Positions 51,346-60,177 of a stretch of DNA of 64,000 bases are shown in pieces; the first letter of the stretch is position 1; each line of letters starts with the position of its first letter. The DNA lies in the NCBI RefSeq assembly GCF_024701375.2, contig NZ_CP113910.1, forward strand, positions 992,001 to 1,056,000. The letters run 5' to 3'. The notes beneath the pieces were generated by a model. It worked only from the letters and a program-made list of their open reading frames with translations, was not told where the DNA came from and did not search any database. Source of the DNA: Streptomyces sp. KMM 9044 (GTDB taxonomy: Bacteria; Actinomycetota; Actinomycetes; Streptomycetales; Streptomycetaceae). Made by a program: the position numbers and the translations under genes.

Positions 51346-53070
51346 CCCTGCCTCGATCATTCACGTGCGCGCGCCGGCCTGATGGGGTTCGGTGGGGTGT
51401 CCGCTTAAAGCTGGTTTGAGCTTCGATGGTTCGGGGCGTGGGCAGGGTGGTTGATCCCGGTATCGCTCGGGCGGGCGTCGGCCTCCACTTGCCGTGGTGT
51501 TGCGGGTCTCCTCCTTCCGGGGTGTCGGGGCGGTGGTGGTGAGGTCAGCCGGGGTTGGGCAGGGCCTGGACGCGGTCCCATGCTTTGACGGCGGCGTGGC
51601 CGGCCGGCCACGCCGGGTCGAACTTCAGCTCGCGGTGTCGGGCGTGGTTGGTCAGTTTGGCGGGGACGTCGAAGAGTTGGGTGCGGATGGTGGCGGGTTC
51701 GGCTCTGGCGAGTCTGCCGTCCAGGGCGAGGAGCTGGAGCCAGGCGAGGAGGTCCATCGCGAGTGCGAGCAGGGTGCACCAGGCCTGGTTGAGGGCGAAC
51801 TTCGAGGACGGCAGTCTGGTCAGGGTGAGGGCCTTCGAGCGGCGGATCCCGGACTCGACATGAGCATGAACACGGTGGCAGGCGTCCAGCCACTGCAGTT
51901 GGCGCCCCGGGGTGTTGGTCGCGATGGCCTGGTAGCGGAAGCCGGTGGCCAGCTCGTACGGTTTGAGATCCTTCGCGTACTTGGGGTGCACCGGTTCACG
52001 GCGCACGATGATCCGCAGGCCGGGCGGCCAGCCGGTCAGGTCGAGCATGCCGGTGATCTCGACCAGGGCGGCGTCCTCGCGCGGGGCGCCCTTCGCGTCC
52101 AGGGCGGCGGTCCAGGTGTCCTTGGGGACCTTGGCCAGGTTCGTCCAGAAATCCTCGTCGCGGGTCCAGCCGACCGAGTACTGCCAGGTGTTGGCCTTGT
52201 TGCCGCCGCCGTCGGTGATCCACCGCAGGTACTCGTGGGTGGCCCCGGCGCCGTCGGCGCGGAAGAGGACCTTGCGCCGTCGGCGGGTGGGCAGCTGGCG
52301 GATCGCCTCGGTGGAGACCTCGATGTGGTCGCTCGCGGTGTTGGCTCCGGCGCTTCCCGGCCGCAGCCTGCACACCAGATGCTCGTCCGTATTGTCCAGG
52401 AACATCAGGATCGGATGCAGTCCGAAGCCCTTACGGTTGGGCTCGGCGCCCTCCTTGTCCGAGTGCGCTGGCACCAGCGAGGCGTCGATGTCCAGCACCG
52501 TCCACCCGGTCAGCGGCCGGCCGTCCACCCGGATCCAGGGGAAGCCGCCGGGCCGAAGGTCGATGAGGTCATGCACCGCGGAGCGGGCCTTCGCGCGGGC
52601 CGAGGCGATCTTCACGAGTTCGACCGGGCCGATCGCGTCCAGAGTCCGGTACAGCGTCGACGCGGACGCCGGGTTGCCCAGGACCAGGGCGGCCTGCCGC
52701 ATCACCGCGATCCCGCTCATCGAGCGTGACCCCAGCAGCACCGCGCACGCCGCGGATATCAGCACCTGCCCCCGGTCGTGGACCGGATGGAAGTCCCGGC
52801 GCACCAGCGCCCCGCCGAGGAAGTCTGTCAGCCCGACCTTGTCCGCCAACCGGCGCACGGGCACGATCCCCGCCTTGCCCACCAGTTTCCTGCCGCCCGT
52901 CGACAGTGACAGGCCATCCGCCCACTCGGTAAGCTTCGACACCCGGAGGGTGCCTCCTCCCCAACGTGATCCAGTCCTAGAGAAGCTGAATCATCGCAGG
53001 TCGAGGCATCCTTCTTCGCTGATCTCACACTCCGTCACCAGCACCGGCAGGCACGGTGAATTGGTGAGGC
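51346..53070 (-). mobile_element. IS1380-type element inside the effector gene (ends approximate)
   Basis: The extent is deduced from where effector coding stops and resumes. A short sequence TGCCTCGA occurs at the left (51349) and inverted on the right (about 53005), but I could not define exact termini or a target duplication. The transposase gene inside is intact. Unlike the copy at 49 kb this element looks complete. Confidence 0.6.
51545..52942 (-). CDS. IS1380-family transposase
   Basis: A full-length 465-residue transposase. Landmarks: AIGPVELVKIASARAKARSAVHDLIDLRPGG, WTVLDIDASLVPAHSDKEGAEPNRKGFGLHPILMFLDN (first Asp block), RKVLFRADGAGATHEYLRW (second Asp) and ACHRVHAHVESGIRRSKALTLTRLPSSKFALNQAWCTLLALAMDLLAWLQLL (last catalytic acid region). 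It belongs to a different subgroup from the 49 kb copy. Start ATG or GTG at 52942. Confidence 0.9.
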   Translation of the reverse strand: MSKLTEWADGLSLSTGGRKLVGKAGIVPVRRLADKVGLTDFLGGALVRRDFHPVHDRGQVLISAACAVLLGSRSMSGIAVMRQAALVLGNPASASTLYRTLDAIGPVELVKIASARAKARSAVHDLIDLRPGGFPWIRVDGRPLTGWTVLDIDASLVPAHSDKEGAEPNRKGFGLHPILMFLDNTDEHLVCRLRPGSAGANTASDHIEVSTEAIRQLPTRRRRKVLFRADGAGATHEYLRWITDGGGNKANTWQYSVGWTRDEDFWTNLAKVPKDTWTAALDAKGAPREDAALVEITGMLDLTGWPPGLRIIVRREPVHPKYAKDLKPYELATGFRYQAIATNTPGRQLQWLDACHRVHAHVESGIRRSKALTLTRLPSSKFALNQAWCTLLALAMDLLAWLQLLALDGRLARAEPATIRTQLFDVPAKLTNHARHRELKFDPAWPAGHAAVKAWDRVQALPNPG

Positions 53071-53487
53071 CTGCAGTCCACCACGCTGGCTGTACTGAGC
53101 CTGCTGGCGAGTTCCCGGCGGGCGGTAGGCGGGTTCGAGTCCGCCGCGTCGCAGGCGCTGTTGTGGATCGGCATCGTGCTCATCATGGCGGGTGCCTGTT
53201 GTGCTGCATGGGCTGTTTCTCCCCGGCTCGGCAAAGAGCGGCGAGGGCCAGAATCGGATGGCGACTTCCTGTACTTCGGACACCTGCGGCTCATGGAACC
53301 CGCCGTACTGGAGAGCGCGCTGCGGAACACAGACCCACTGCCTTCGCTTACCCGACAGGTGGTAGTGATGAGCGAGATCGCCTGGGCTAAACACCGCCGG
53401 GTGCAGTGTTCTCTCGTCCTGGCAGTCGCGGGCTGCGGCTGCTTCGCCGTGGCCACCGTCTTCGCGTGAGGGCGAGGAGGTGCCACG

Positions 53488-54192
53488 GTGAACTTCCTCT
53501 CCCTCGTCTCTCCTGAGGTATGGCGCGACTTCCTCGAACGCGGGCATCGGCGCACCTACCGGAGCCAGGCGGTGCTCCTGGCACAGGGCGAGTCGCCCGA
53601 TGGGGTGATCGCGCTGGTCGATGGTCTCGTCAAGGTGGTGCAGGGCAATGAGGCCGGGGACTGTCTGACGTTGATGCTCCGCGGCCCCGGCGAAGTCCTC
53701 GGCGAGATGGGCGTGCTGCTCGACCGGCCGCGTTCGGCGACCGTGACCGCGGTACGCCCCTGTACCGGGGTCGTCATGGCCGCACACGCCTTCCGTGGAT
53801 TCGTGACCCGGCATCGCCTGGAGCCGGTCGTGTACCGGCTGAGCGTGGAACGGCTGAACAGCCAGGAGCGTCTGCGCGCCGACCTTGCTCATCTGCCGCC
53901 GCCGGCGCGCCTGGCACGGGTGGTCGTCTATCTCGCGGACGAGGTGGGTCACCGCGACAGGAGTGGCGGTCTTGTCGTCGAACTCGGCATACCCAGAGAG
54001 GACTTAGCCACGATGGCGGGCATGAGCCGGTCATCAGCGTTTGCCGCCCTCGCGCGTCTCCAGTCCGACGGCATTGTCACGCTCGGCCGTCGGCGGCTCG
54101 TTGTCAGAGATCCTGCCCTGCTGAGAGCCGCAGCCCAGGACAACGGGGTGGGTGACGGCGACCGACCGCCGCGCGGAGCTCCTGTGAAGTGA
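53488..54192 (+). CDS. Crp/Fnr-family cyclic-nucleotide-responsive regulator
   Basis: A 234-residue protein from GTG 53488, behind GAGGAGG and only 18 bases after the effector gene. Residues about 20-120 are a cNMP-binding domain (QAVLLAQGESPDGVIALVDGLVKVV) with the phosphate-binding cassette MLRGPGEVLGEMGVLLDRPRSATVTA. A dimer helix and a C-terminal helix-turn-helix follow (REDLATMAGMSRSSAFAALARLQSDGIVTLGRRRLVVRD). Set between effector and cyclase, it probably senses the same nucleotide and tunes the operon. That link is inferred. Confidence 0.85.
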   Translation: MNFLSLVSPEVWRDFLERGHRRTYRSQAVLLAQGESPDGVIALVDGLVKVVQGNEAGDCLTLMLRGPGEVLGEMGVLLDRPRSATVTAVRPCTGVVMAAHAFRGFVTRHRLEPVVYRLSVERLNSQERLRADLAHLPPPARLARVVVYLADEVGHRDRSGGLVVELGIPREDLATMAGMSRSSAFAALARLQSDGIVTLGRRRLVVRDPALLRAAAQDNGVGDGDRPPRGAPVK

Positions 54193-54256
54193 CGTGCGGC
54201 ACGCCCGTACCGTCCAGCGCTGGACGGTCGGCTCCCCGCTCCTCGAACAGGGTGGT

Positions 54257-54285
54257 GCTCTCCCCGCCGCATGGGCGGGGAGAGC
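54257..54285 (+). terminator. strong hairpin between regulator and cyclase genes
   Basis: Perfect 12-bp stem GCTCTCCCCGCC / GGCGGGGAGAGC with a 5-base loop, in the 110-base gap before the cyclase gene. No T-run follows. Its position suggests an attenuator or processing site separating expression of the regulator from the cyclase. Confidence 0.5.
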
Positions 54286-54302
54286 TACGAGAGGAGCGGC
54301 GC

Positions 54303-55088
54303 ATGCTGCCGTCATGGGAGCCCTTGTGGCCCTACCGGGCCGTGCTGGCCGTCGACGCCAGGGACTTCGGATCACTCGACAGCAAAGGGATGCAGCGAGT
54401 CAACGCCGACATCCCACCTCTGCTGGCCCAGGCGCTGAGCGCCAGCAACGTCAGCGCGCACTGGGAACGGCGCGTGTTCGGCCAGCACACGGGTGATGGC
54501 TACGTCGCCGGCATGGACCCCGAGGTCCTGCCCGCGCTGGTGGGGCACTTTCCCGACGCACTGCGCCAGGCGCTCTCCCGTCGGCGGGCCGAGAACCCGC
54601 ACCTCAAGCCCCTGCAGCTGCGGGTCAGCATCCACGTCGGCCCGTTGCCTCAAAGCGGTCTGGGCGTGCCCATGGTGCACACCCACCGACTCCTGGACGA
54701 CAAGGCGCTGCGAGCGGTGCTCGAACGTGGCCATCCCGAGATCACCAACACCGCCGTGATCGTCTCCCAGCGGGTGTACGAGGACGTCTTCGACAGCGGC
54801 TGTGTCAACGGCGACGTACTGCCGGCGCACTTCCACCGGCATCTGGTGAGGGTGAAGAAGTTCGAGCAGCCGGCCTATCTGCACCTCCCGGGCTTCGACT
54901 GGGGGCTCGCGGATCCGGACATCTTCGAGCCGTCCACAACGGCGGGGGGTGAGGAGGAGCCGGGAGCCGAGGCGCTCGTGGCGTCGGCGCCCACGGCTCC
55001 GGCGGGTCCCGGCGCGGTGACTTTCCACCAGTACGGCGAGCACGGCAAGCAGGGCTACAACTTCTACGACAAGCGGGGGCGGCAATGA
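54303..55088 (+). CDS. class III-like nucleotide cyclase (Pycsar PycC-like)
   Basis: A 261-residue protein from ATG 54303, behind GAGAGGAG. The N-terminal 180 residues have cyclase homology: YRAVLAVDARDFGSLDSKG with metal-binding Asp18 and the DxxxF pattern, FGQHTGDGYVAGM with the second metal Asp65 (GDG), and LRVSIHVGPLPQSGLGVP. After a Gly/Glu/Ala linker the last 20 residues read FHQYGEHGKQGYNFYD, a motif repeated at the N-terminus of the next protein. With a DUF5706 effector and a cNMP sensor beside it, synthesis of a cyclic signal nucleotide is likely. Its base specificity cannot be told. Confidence 0.8.
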   Translation: MLPSWEPLWPYRAVLAVDARDFGSLDSKGMQRVNADIPPLLAQALSASNVSAHWERRVFGQHTGDGYVAGMDPEVLPALVGHFPDALRQALSRRRAENPHLKPLQLRVSIHVGPLPQSGLGVPMVHTHRLLDDKALRAVLERGHPEITNTAVIVSQRVYEDVFDSGCVNGDVLPAHFHRHLVRVKKFEQPAYLHLPGFDWGLADPDIFEPSTTAGGEEEPGAEALVASAPTAPAGPGAVTFHQYGEHGKQGYNFYDKRGRQ

Positions 55089-57103
55089 GCGACCTCACCA
55101 GCAAAGCACCCGACCCGACGTACCACGAAATCGATCCGGTGGGGCCCCAGGCGCACGAGGATCCGGCCGGCGCTCTGCCGTCGAACGCGTCGGAGTTCCA
55201 CCAATACGGCGACCACAGCGTCCAAGCGGTCCACTACGCCGTACACCTGAACGGTGACTACGTTCACCCCCTGCCCATCGACGGCCGCGACCCCGCTTAC
55301 CGTGCGAGCGAAGACGGGCGCTTCGTCGAGCCCCGGGAACCGAACCGTCTGCCCGACGCCGCCAAGATCCTCGAAGCGCACGGCATCGTGGTGCTGTGCG
55401 CCCCCACTGGCAGCGGCCGACGGACCGCGGCGGTACGGCTCCTGCGCCATACGGCGGGACCGCAGGAGCCGGAGCTGTTCGACCTGGAACCGGAGTGGAC
55501 CAAGCCCGGGACCCAGTGCCTGCCGGTGCGCTCGGCGACGGGCTACCTGCTCGACCTCTCCGACCTCCCGGACGAGCCGCCCGCCCGCTTCGGCCAAGAC
55601 TTGGTCCGTCATGGAGCGGCGCTGCGTAAACAGGGGTCTTTCCTGGTCGTGCTCGCCACCCCGGGCGACTGGCAGGGCGCGTGGGCGGATGCCACTGGCG
55701 ATGTCGCCGTACGGCTGGAGTCTCCCGGTGCGCGGCGCCTGGTCGAGGCCGAGCTCGACGCGCACGGTCACGGGGGCCGGGTGGCCTGGCTGACGGACGA
55801 GAAACTTTCCCCGATCTGGGAAGCCGACCCGTCCGCCCGTGAGGCGTGCCGGCTGGCCGTACTCCTCAGTGCGGTCAACGGCAGGGAACAGCTCAAGGAA
55901 GCCGTGGACCGTTTCGGAGACTGGCATACCACGGTAGAGAAGCTGCTCAACAAGCGCGGTGCGGTGGACGGGAGTCCGTCGTTGCTGTCCACTCGGGTCA
56001 CGGTATGGGCGGGAGCTCTGCTCGACGGAGGGCGGCGCGGTTCCATCGTCCGCGCGTCCGACGACCTGCTCGCCTCGCTGGGCCAGGCCCGCGGGCCGGC
56101 CGATGTGCTCACCGACGCGACGTCGTCCCGTCGGCTTAAAGCAGCCGAGATCGAGCCTGTCGGCGAACGTGCCCACCACGACCGCACGTGTCAGGGGCTG
56201 CCTGCTGCCATCCTGCGTCATCTGTGGGACGAGTTCCCCACCCAGCATGACCTGCTGACGACGTGGGCGGTCGGCGTCGCCGCGAATCGGTCCGTCCCGG
56301 AGGACGACGCCCGTCTGGCAAGCGAAGCCCTCCTGCGCCTGGCGGTACGTCGGCACGACAGGAAGGTGCTCGACGCTCTCGCGACGGGGCTCATCGGCCC
56401 TCGGCGCATCTTGGCCGTCGAGGCGCTCACGAAGGCCGCAACCGACGCCGAACTCGGCCGCTACGTCCGGGACCGACTCCTCAACTGGGCAGAGTCCAAC
56501 AACGCCGAGAAGGTCGATCTGGTCATCGACGTCTGTGGCGGGCCCTGGGGCCTTGAGCAGCCGGCGCTCGCCCTCACCCGCCTGGGCAAGGCAGCGGGCG
56601 AAAAGGAATTCGGCGCCGAGAAGCTGGTCGATGCCTTCCGGGAGCTCGTCCGGCACGCTCCTGGCCTCGTGGACAAGACGGTCGTGCAGTGGCTGAAGAA
56701 GCATGGGGTTGAGGCCGATGGAAAGGCGCACCGCCAAGCTTTGGGGGCCTTCCTCGCACTCGTCTCCAGTGACACGGGTACGGACCTGGTCCTCGCCTCG
56801 GCCCGCGACGCGTCCAGCAGGGAGCACTTCGTGCATGCCTGGCAGACGCTGCTGTCCACCAACGACGCCGTGGACGCCGTGCTCGATCAACTAACCCGGT
56901 GGCAGGAGCGGTTCGAGCACGACGCCGACCAGAGGGACGCGGTGATCGCCCTGCTTGCGGAGGTCTTCGCCCCGCCGCGGCTGCGGTTGCGGCTCGACCG
57001 GCTCTTGGTGGCCGACGGAGCGGTGGTCCGGCCGTTCTGGCGGGACATCCTCGGCCACGCCATGCAGCACTACAGCCTCGTCCGGAAAGCGTCGGAGGCG
57101 TGA
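55085..57103 (+). CDS. P-loop-like protein with N-terminal motif shared with the cyclase
   Basis: A 672-residue protein, ATG overlapping the cyclase stop (ATGA). Residues 38-50 read FHQYGDHSVQAVH, closely matching the end of the cyclase. At about 101-119 IVVLCAPTGSGRRTAAVRL looks like a Walker A loop in which the usual Lys is Arg, and a Walker B-like GYLLDLSDL follows near 155. Residues about 250-660 are helical repeats (AAGEKEFGAEKLVDAFRELV, AVLDQLTRWQERFEHDADQRDAVIALLAEVF). I recognise no family. A sensor or scaffold of the STAND kind, joined to the cyclase through the shared motif, is my inference. Confidence 0.7.
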   Translation: MSDLTSKAPDPTYHEIDPVGPQAHEDPAGALPSNASEFHQYGDHSVQAVHYAVHLNGDYVHPLPIDGRDPAYRASEDGRFVEPREPNRLPDAAKILEAHGIVVLCAPTGSGRRTAAVRLLRHTAGPQEPELFDLEPEWTKPGTQCLPVRSATGYLLDLSDLPDEPPARFGQDLVRHGAALRKQGSFLVVLATPGDWQGAWADATGDVAVRLESPGARRLVEAELDAHGHGGRVAWLTDEKLSPIWEADPSAREACRLAVLLSAVNGREQLKEAVDRFGDWHTTVEKLLNKRGAVDGSPSLLSTRVTVWAGALLDGGRRGSIVRASDDLLASLGQARGPADVLTDATSSRRLKAAEIEPVGERAHHDRTCQGLPAAILRHLWDEFPTQHDLLTTWAVGVAANRSVPEDDARLASEALLRLAVRRHDRKVLDALATGLIGPRRILAVEALTKAATDAELGRYVRDRLLNWAESNNAEKVDLVIDVCGGPWGLEQPALALTRLGKAAGEKEFGAEKLVDAFRELVRHAPGLVDKTVVQWLKKHGVEADGKAHRQALGAFLALVSSDTGTDLVLASARDASSREHFVHAWQTLLSTNDAVDAVLDQLTRWQERFEHDADQRDAVIALLAEVFAPPRLRLRLDRLLVADGAVVRPFWRDILGHAMQHYSLVRKASEA

Positions 57104-57433
57104 CCGATCGTCCCGGTCCCTGGTGGAGACGGCGGGTCGGCCGGTTCACGGCGTACTGGCCCACCTGCCTGCCGGGCGTCCGCTTCCTGGCGCGCGGCAC
57201 TCTCACTCATCAGATCCCGCTCAGGGCGACCGGGACCCACCACGGGGTCGCCGCGCGAGCGGCGGCCCGCCTGGCCCTGGACGCACTCGGCCGTGGCATC
57301 GCCGGGGAGCACCAGCCCGAGGAACTGGAATGGGTGCGGCTCTTCTTCAGTGAGCTGGTGATGCCGTGCGCCGTTGCCGTTCGTGCGCGGACGGCGGATC
57401 GTCGTGTCCTGAGACGTGGTCTTGGAGGCGGCG

Positions 57434-58012
57434 ATGGTGTCGTGGCTGGAGGAGCTCGATCGGCGGGAGGCTGCCGCGCGGGAGGAAATCGCCGAACTGC
57501 GCTCCCAGATCGCAGAGTTGACCAGGCGAGTTGCTGACCGGGAGGAGAGGCTGTCCCGGCTGGAGATCACCCGGGAGACGATGACGGAGATCCTGTCCGG
57601 CGACGGGGCGGTGAGGGTGTCCGTGGACGAGGCCGCGGGGGAAGTGCCGGTGGAGGGGAGCGGGGCGGGATCGCCGGTCGGGGTGCGGCTGGTGCCGCAG
57701 TGGGAGCCGGGGCTTGAGGCGGATGTGCTGCCGCGCTCGTACCGGGACGTCGTCGAGGTGTTGCAGGACGCGGTGCATCCGATGCGGGCGCATCATCTGT
57801 GCGCCGCGCTGGGGTTGTCGACGGACAAGAACAAGGTGGAGGGGTTCCGTTCGAAGCTGAAACGGCTGGTGGAGCGGGGCTGGCTGGCCGAGGACGAGCC
57901 GGGCCTGTTCGCGTGGGGCGGCGCGCGGAGGGCGGGAGCGGGTGCGCCGGAGCGGGAAGCCGCGGCCGACGGGCGGCGTCGCGCCGGTGTGGGGCCGGGC
58001 TCTCGTCCCTAG
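57434..58012 (+). CDS. ISKra4 accessory protein
   Basis: A 192-residue protein (GTG or ATG near 57434). N-terminal coiled coil EELDRREAAAREEIAELRSQIAELTRRVADREERLSRLEITRETM, then a winged-helix-like domain LPRSYRDVVEVLQDAVHPMRAHHLCAALGLSTDKNKVEGFRSKLKRLVERGWLAEDEPGLFAW. Proteins of this build precede the transposase in many ISKra4 elements of actinobacteria and are thought to help DNA binding. Confidence 0.8.
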   Translation: MVSWLEELDRREAAAREEIAELRSQIAELTRRVADREERLSRLEITRETMTEILSGDGAVRVSVDEAAGEVPVEGSGAGSPVGVRLVPQWEPGLEADVLPRSYRDVVEVLQDAVHPMRAHHLCAALGLSTDKNKVEGFRSKLKRLVERGWLAEDEPGLFAWGGARRAGAGAPEREAAADGRRRAGVGPGSRP

Positions 58013-58060
58013 CGTCGATGGTGCCAACCGAATTCGCCACTGTCCGAGGACGAGAGCCCG

Positions 58061-59596
58061 ATGAACGCAGCGTATGAAACGGCCGCGGCGGCTGACCCCT
58101 TTGCCCGCGTGTTTTCTTCCCTCACTTTGCTGACCACCCGCCTCTCCGGCCCTGAAGCACTCACCGCGACGCATGAACAGGTGGAGGCCGACGTCGAAGC
58201 GGGCTCCCGGGAGCTGGGGCGACTGCTCCTGCAGGCCCATCTCCAGTGGCGGGCCCGCCACGAAGAGGACCACCTGTCCGCCCTCGGTCCGCGGGAGCGG
58301 GCTGCGCTCGCCGGCGGCCGGAGCCGGCTGGAGAAGGGCCACCGGCGGCAACTGGCCACCGTGCTGGGGCCGGTGACCGTGACCCGGTGCGCCCTGCGCG
58401 GCGCGGGCATGACCAACCTCTACCCCGCCGACGCCATGCTGGGCCTGCCCCACGGCCGGCACAGTCTGGGACTGCGCCGCCTCGCGGTCCTCGAAGCGGT
58501 CCGTAGTTCCTACGACACCGCGCTGGAAGCGATCGACCGCGGCTGCGGGGGCCGGGTGGTGGGCAAACGCCAGGTGGAGGATCTGGTGCGGGCCGCGGCC
58601 GTGGACGTCGCCGCGTTCTATACGGCCCGCACCCCCGCGCCGGCCCCGGCCGGGACGCTGCTGGTGCTCAGTGTCGACCAGAAGGGAATCGTGATGCGCC
58701 CGGGCCACCTGCGCGAGGCCACCGCGAAGGCCGCCGCCAGGGCCCGGCGCACCTTCCGCACCCGGCTCGCGGCCGGGGAGAAGTCCTGCCGCAAAAGGAT
58801 GGCCACCCTCGCCGTCGTCCACGACGCCGAGCCTGCCGTCCGCCGCCCGCACGACGTCATCGCCCCGCCCGGCGGCCGCACCGGCCACCGCACCGTCCGC
58901 AAAGGACCCACCGCGCGGGCGAAATGGCTCACCGCCTCCGTCCGCGAGGACGCCGAAACCGTCATCGCCGCCGCGTTCGACCAGGCCGAAGCCCGCGACC
59001 CCGAGCACAGGCGGACCTGGGTCGTACTGATCGACGGCGCCACCCACCAGCGGGAGCTGATCCAGGCCGAGGCCGCCCGCCGCAATGTCACGATCCACAT
59101 CGTCCTCGACATCGTCCACGTGATCGAGAAGCTGTGGGCAGCCGCTCGCTGTTTCCACACCGCCACCGATCCCGCCACCGAGGACTGGGTCGGCAGCAAG
59201 GCCGCCCGGATCCTGGCCGGCGACGCCCCCGGCGCCGCCCACGACATCCGCGCCGAAGCCGACCGCCACCACCTCAGCGACGACCAGCGCGCCGCCGCGG
59301 ACAAAGCCTGCCGATACCTGGACAACAACGCCGACTTCGTCCACTACGACCAGGCCCTGGCCGCCGGCTGGCCGATCGCCAGCGGCGCCGTCGAAGGAGC
59401 AGCCCGCCATCTGGTCGCCGACAGACTCGACATCACCGGCAGCAGGTGGACCGTCCCCGGCGCCGAAGCCGTCCTCACCCTCCGCGCCGTCATCAGCAAC
59501 GGCGACTTCCCCGACTACTGGATCTTCCACACGCGGAAGGAGCACGAACGACTCCATCCCTTACCCGACCAGCACATATACGCACTTCAAGCCTGA
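58061..59596 (+). CDS. ISKra4-family transposase
   Basis: A 511-residue protein from ATG 58061. Landmarks of the family: VLGPVTVTRCALRGAG, LVLSVDQKGIVM (first Asp), WVVLIDGATHQRELI with HIVLDIVHVIEKLWAAARCF (second Asp block), and GWPIASGAVEGAARHLVADRLDITGSRW with the final Glu. The frame is intact, so the element may still be active. Confidence 0.9.
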   Translation: MNAAYETAAAADPFARVFSSLTLLTTRLSGPEALTATHEQVEADVEAGSRELGRLLLQAHLQWRARHEEDHLSALGPRERAALAGGRSRLEKGHRRQLATVLGPVTVTRCALRGAGMTNLYPADAMLGLPHGRHSLGLRRLAVLEAVRSSYDTALEAIDRGCGGRVVGKRQVEDLVRAAAVDVAAFYTARTPAPAPAGTLLVLSVDQKGIVMRPGHLREATAKAAARARRTFRTRLAAGEKSCRKRMATLAVVHDAEPAVRRPHDVIAPPGGRTGHRTVRKGPTARAKWLTASVREDAETVIAAAFDQAEARDPEHRRTWVVLIDGATHQRELIQAEAARRNVTIHIVLDIVHVIEKLWAAARCFHTATDPATEDWVGSKAARILAGDAPGAAHDIRAEADRHHLSDDQRAAADKACRYLDNNADFVHYDQALAAGWPIASGAVEGAARHLVADRLDITGSRWTVPGAEAVLTLRAVISNGDFPDYWIFHTRKEHERLHPLPDQHIYALQA

Positions 59597-60177
59597 CTCG
59601 GGATCTCACTCAGACAGAGCCACACCCAACTGGAATGCGCTCAGCAGAGGCTCACCCTGGCGGTCTCGCCGTGGCACAGCCCCGACGGCTATCCCGGCCT
59701 CTGGCTCAGGGCACGACTCACCCTGCTGCTCCCCCAGCAGGACTCCGACCGGGCCCAGAGGCACCAGAACGCCCTGCGCGACGTTGAACTCCAGCTCGCG
59801 CAGGACCGCTTGCGTCGGCAGGAGCTGGCTCGGACCGTGTGCACCGACGGGGACAGCGCCCGCCTCTGGTGGCTGGAGCAACATCTGGACGACCTGTCGG
59901 CCCTCAACTGGGCATCGTTCAGGGACACGATCCTCCCTTTGGTGGGGACGTCGGTCACCGAGCGCACCCAAGCCGAGCGGCTCGCCCACACCTTCCTCTA
60001 CGTCTGGGAGCGATTGGACGACGTGCCGGGACGGCAGGCGCGGTTCATGGCTACGGCCCGCACGCTCTTCGAGCAGATGGGTTGGGCCGACGGATTCCCC
60101 TGGCCGTCACCGTCCGGTGATTTAGAGCCCGTGGCGCCGTCCCCAGCAACCGTCCCTTTAGCAGCGGAGGATGAGCA

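Larger units (their letters stand above)
51252..53469 (+). pseudogene. Pycsar-type DUF5706 membrane effector, split by IS1380
   Basis: The 5' part, from GTG 51252, reads TETAWKIQLAVADATAKADSKAALALTL, the start of DUF5706 proteins. An IS1380 element follows. After it, from about 53075, coding resumes: TTLAVLSLLASSRRAVGGFESAASQALLWIGIVLIMAGACCAAWAVSPRLG (first and second membrane helix), then GDFLYFGHLRLMEPAVLESALRNTDPLPSLTRQVVVMSEIAWAKHRRVQCSLVLAVAGCGCFAV and stop at 53469. DUF5706 is the transmembrane effector (PycTM) of Pycsar systems, which kills infected cells when it senses a cyclic pyrimidine nucleotide. The cyclase gene lies just downstream. Confidence 0.75.
57375..59630 (+). mobile_element. 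ISKra4-type insertion sequence (ends approximate)
   Basis: Two genes, an accessory coiled-coil protein and a 511-residue ISKra4-type transposase, lie between the two halves of the split gene. I could not fix terminal repeats or a target duplication by eye, so the ends are set from where host coding stops and resumes. Confidence 0.65.

Noticed and set aside
55064..56890. 608-codon minus-strand frame opposite the P-loop gene
   Set aside because: The plus-strand frame is coupled to the cyclase and has coherent motifs; the reverse frame shows none.
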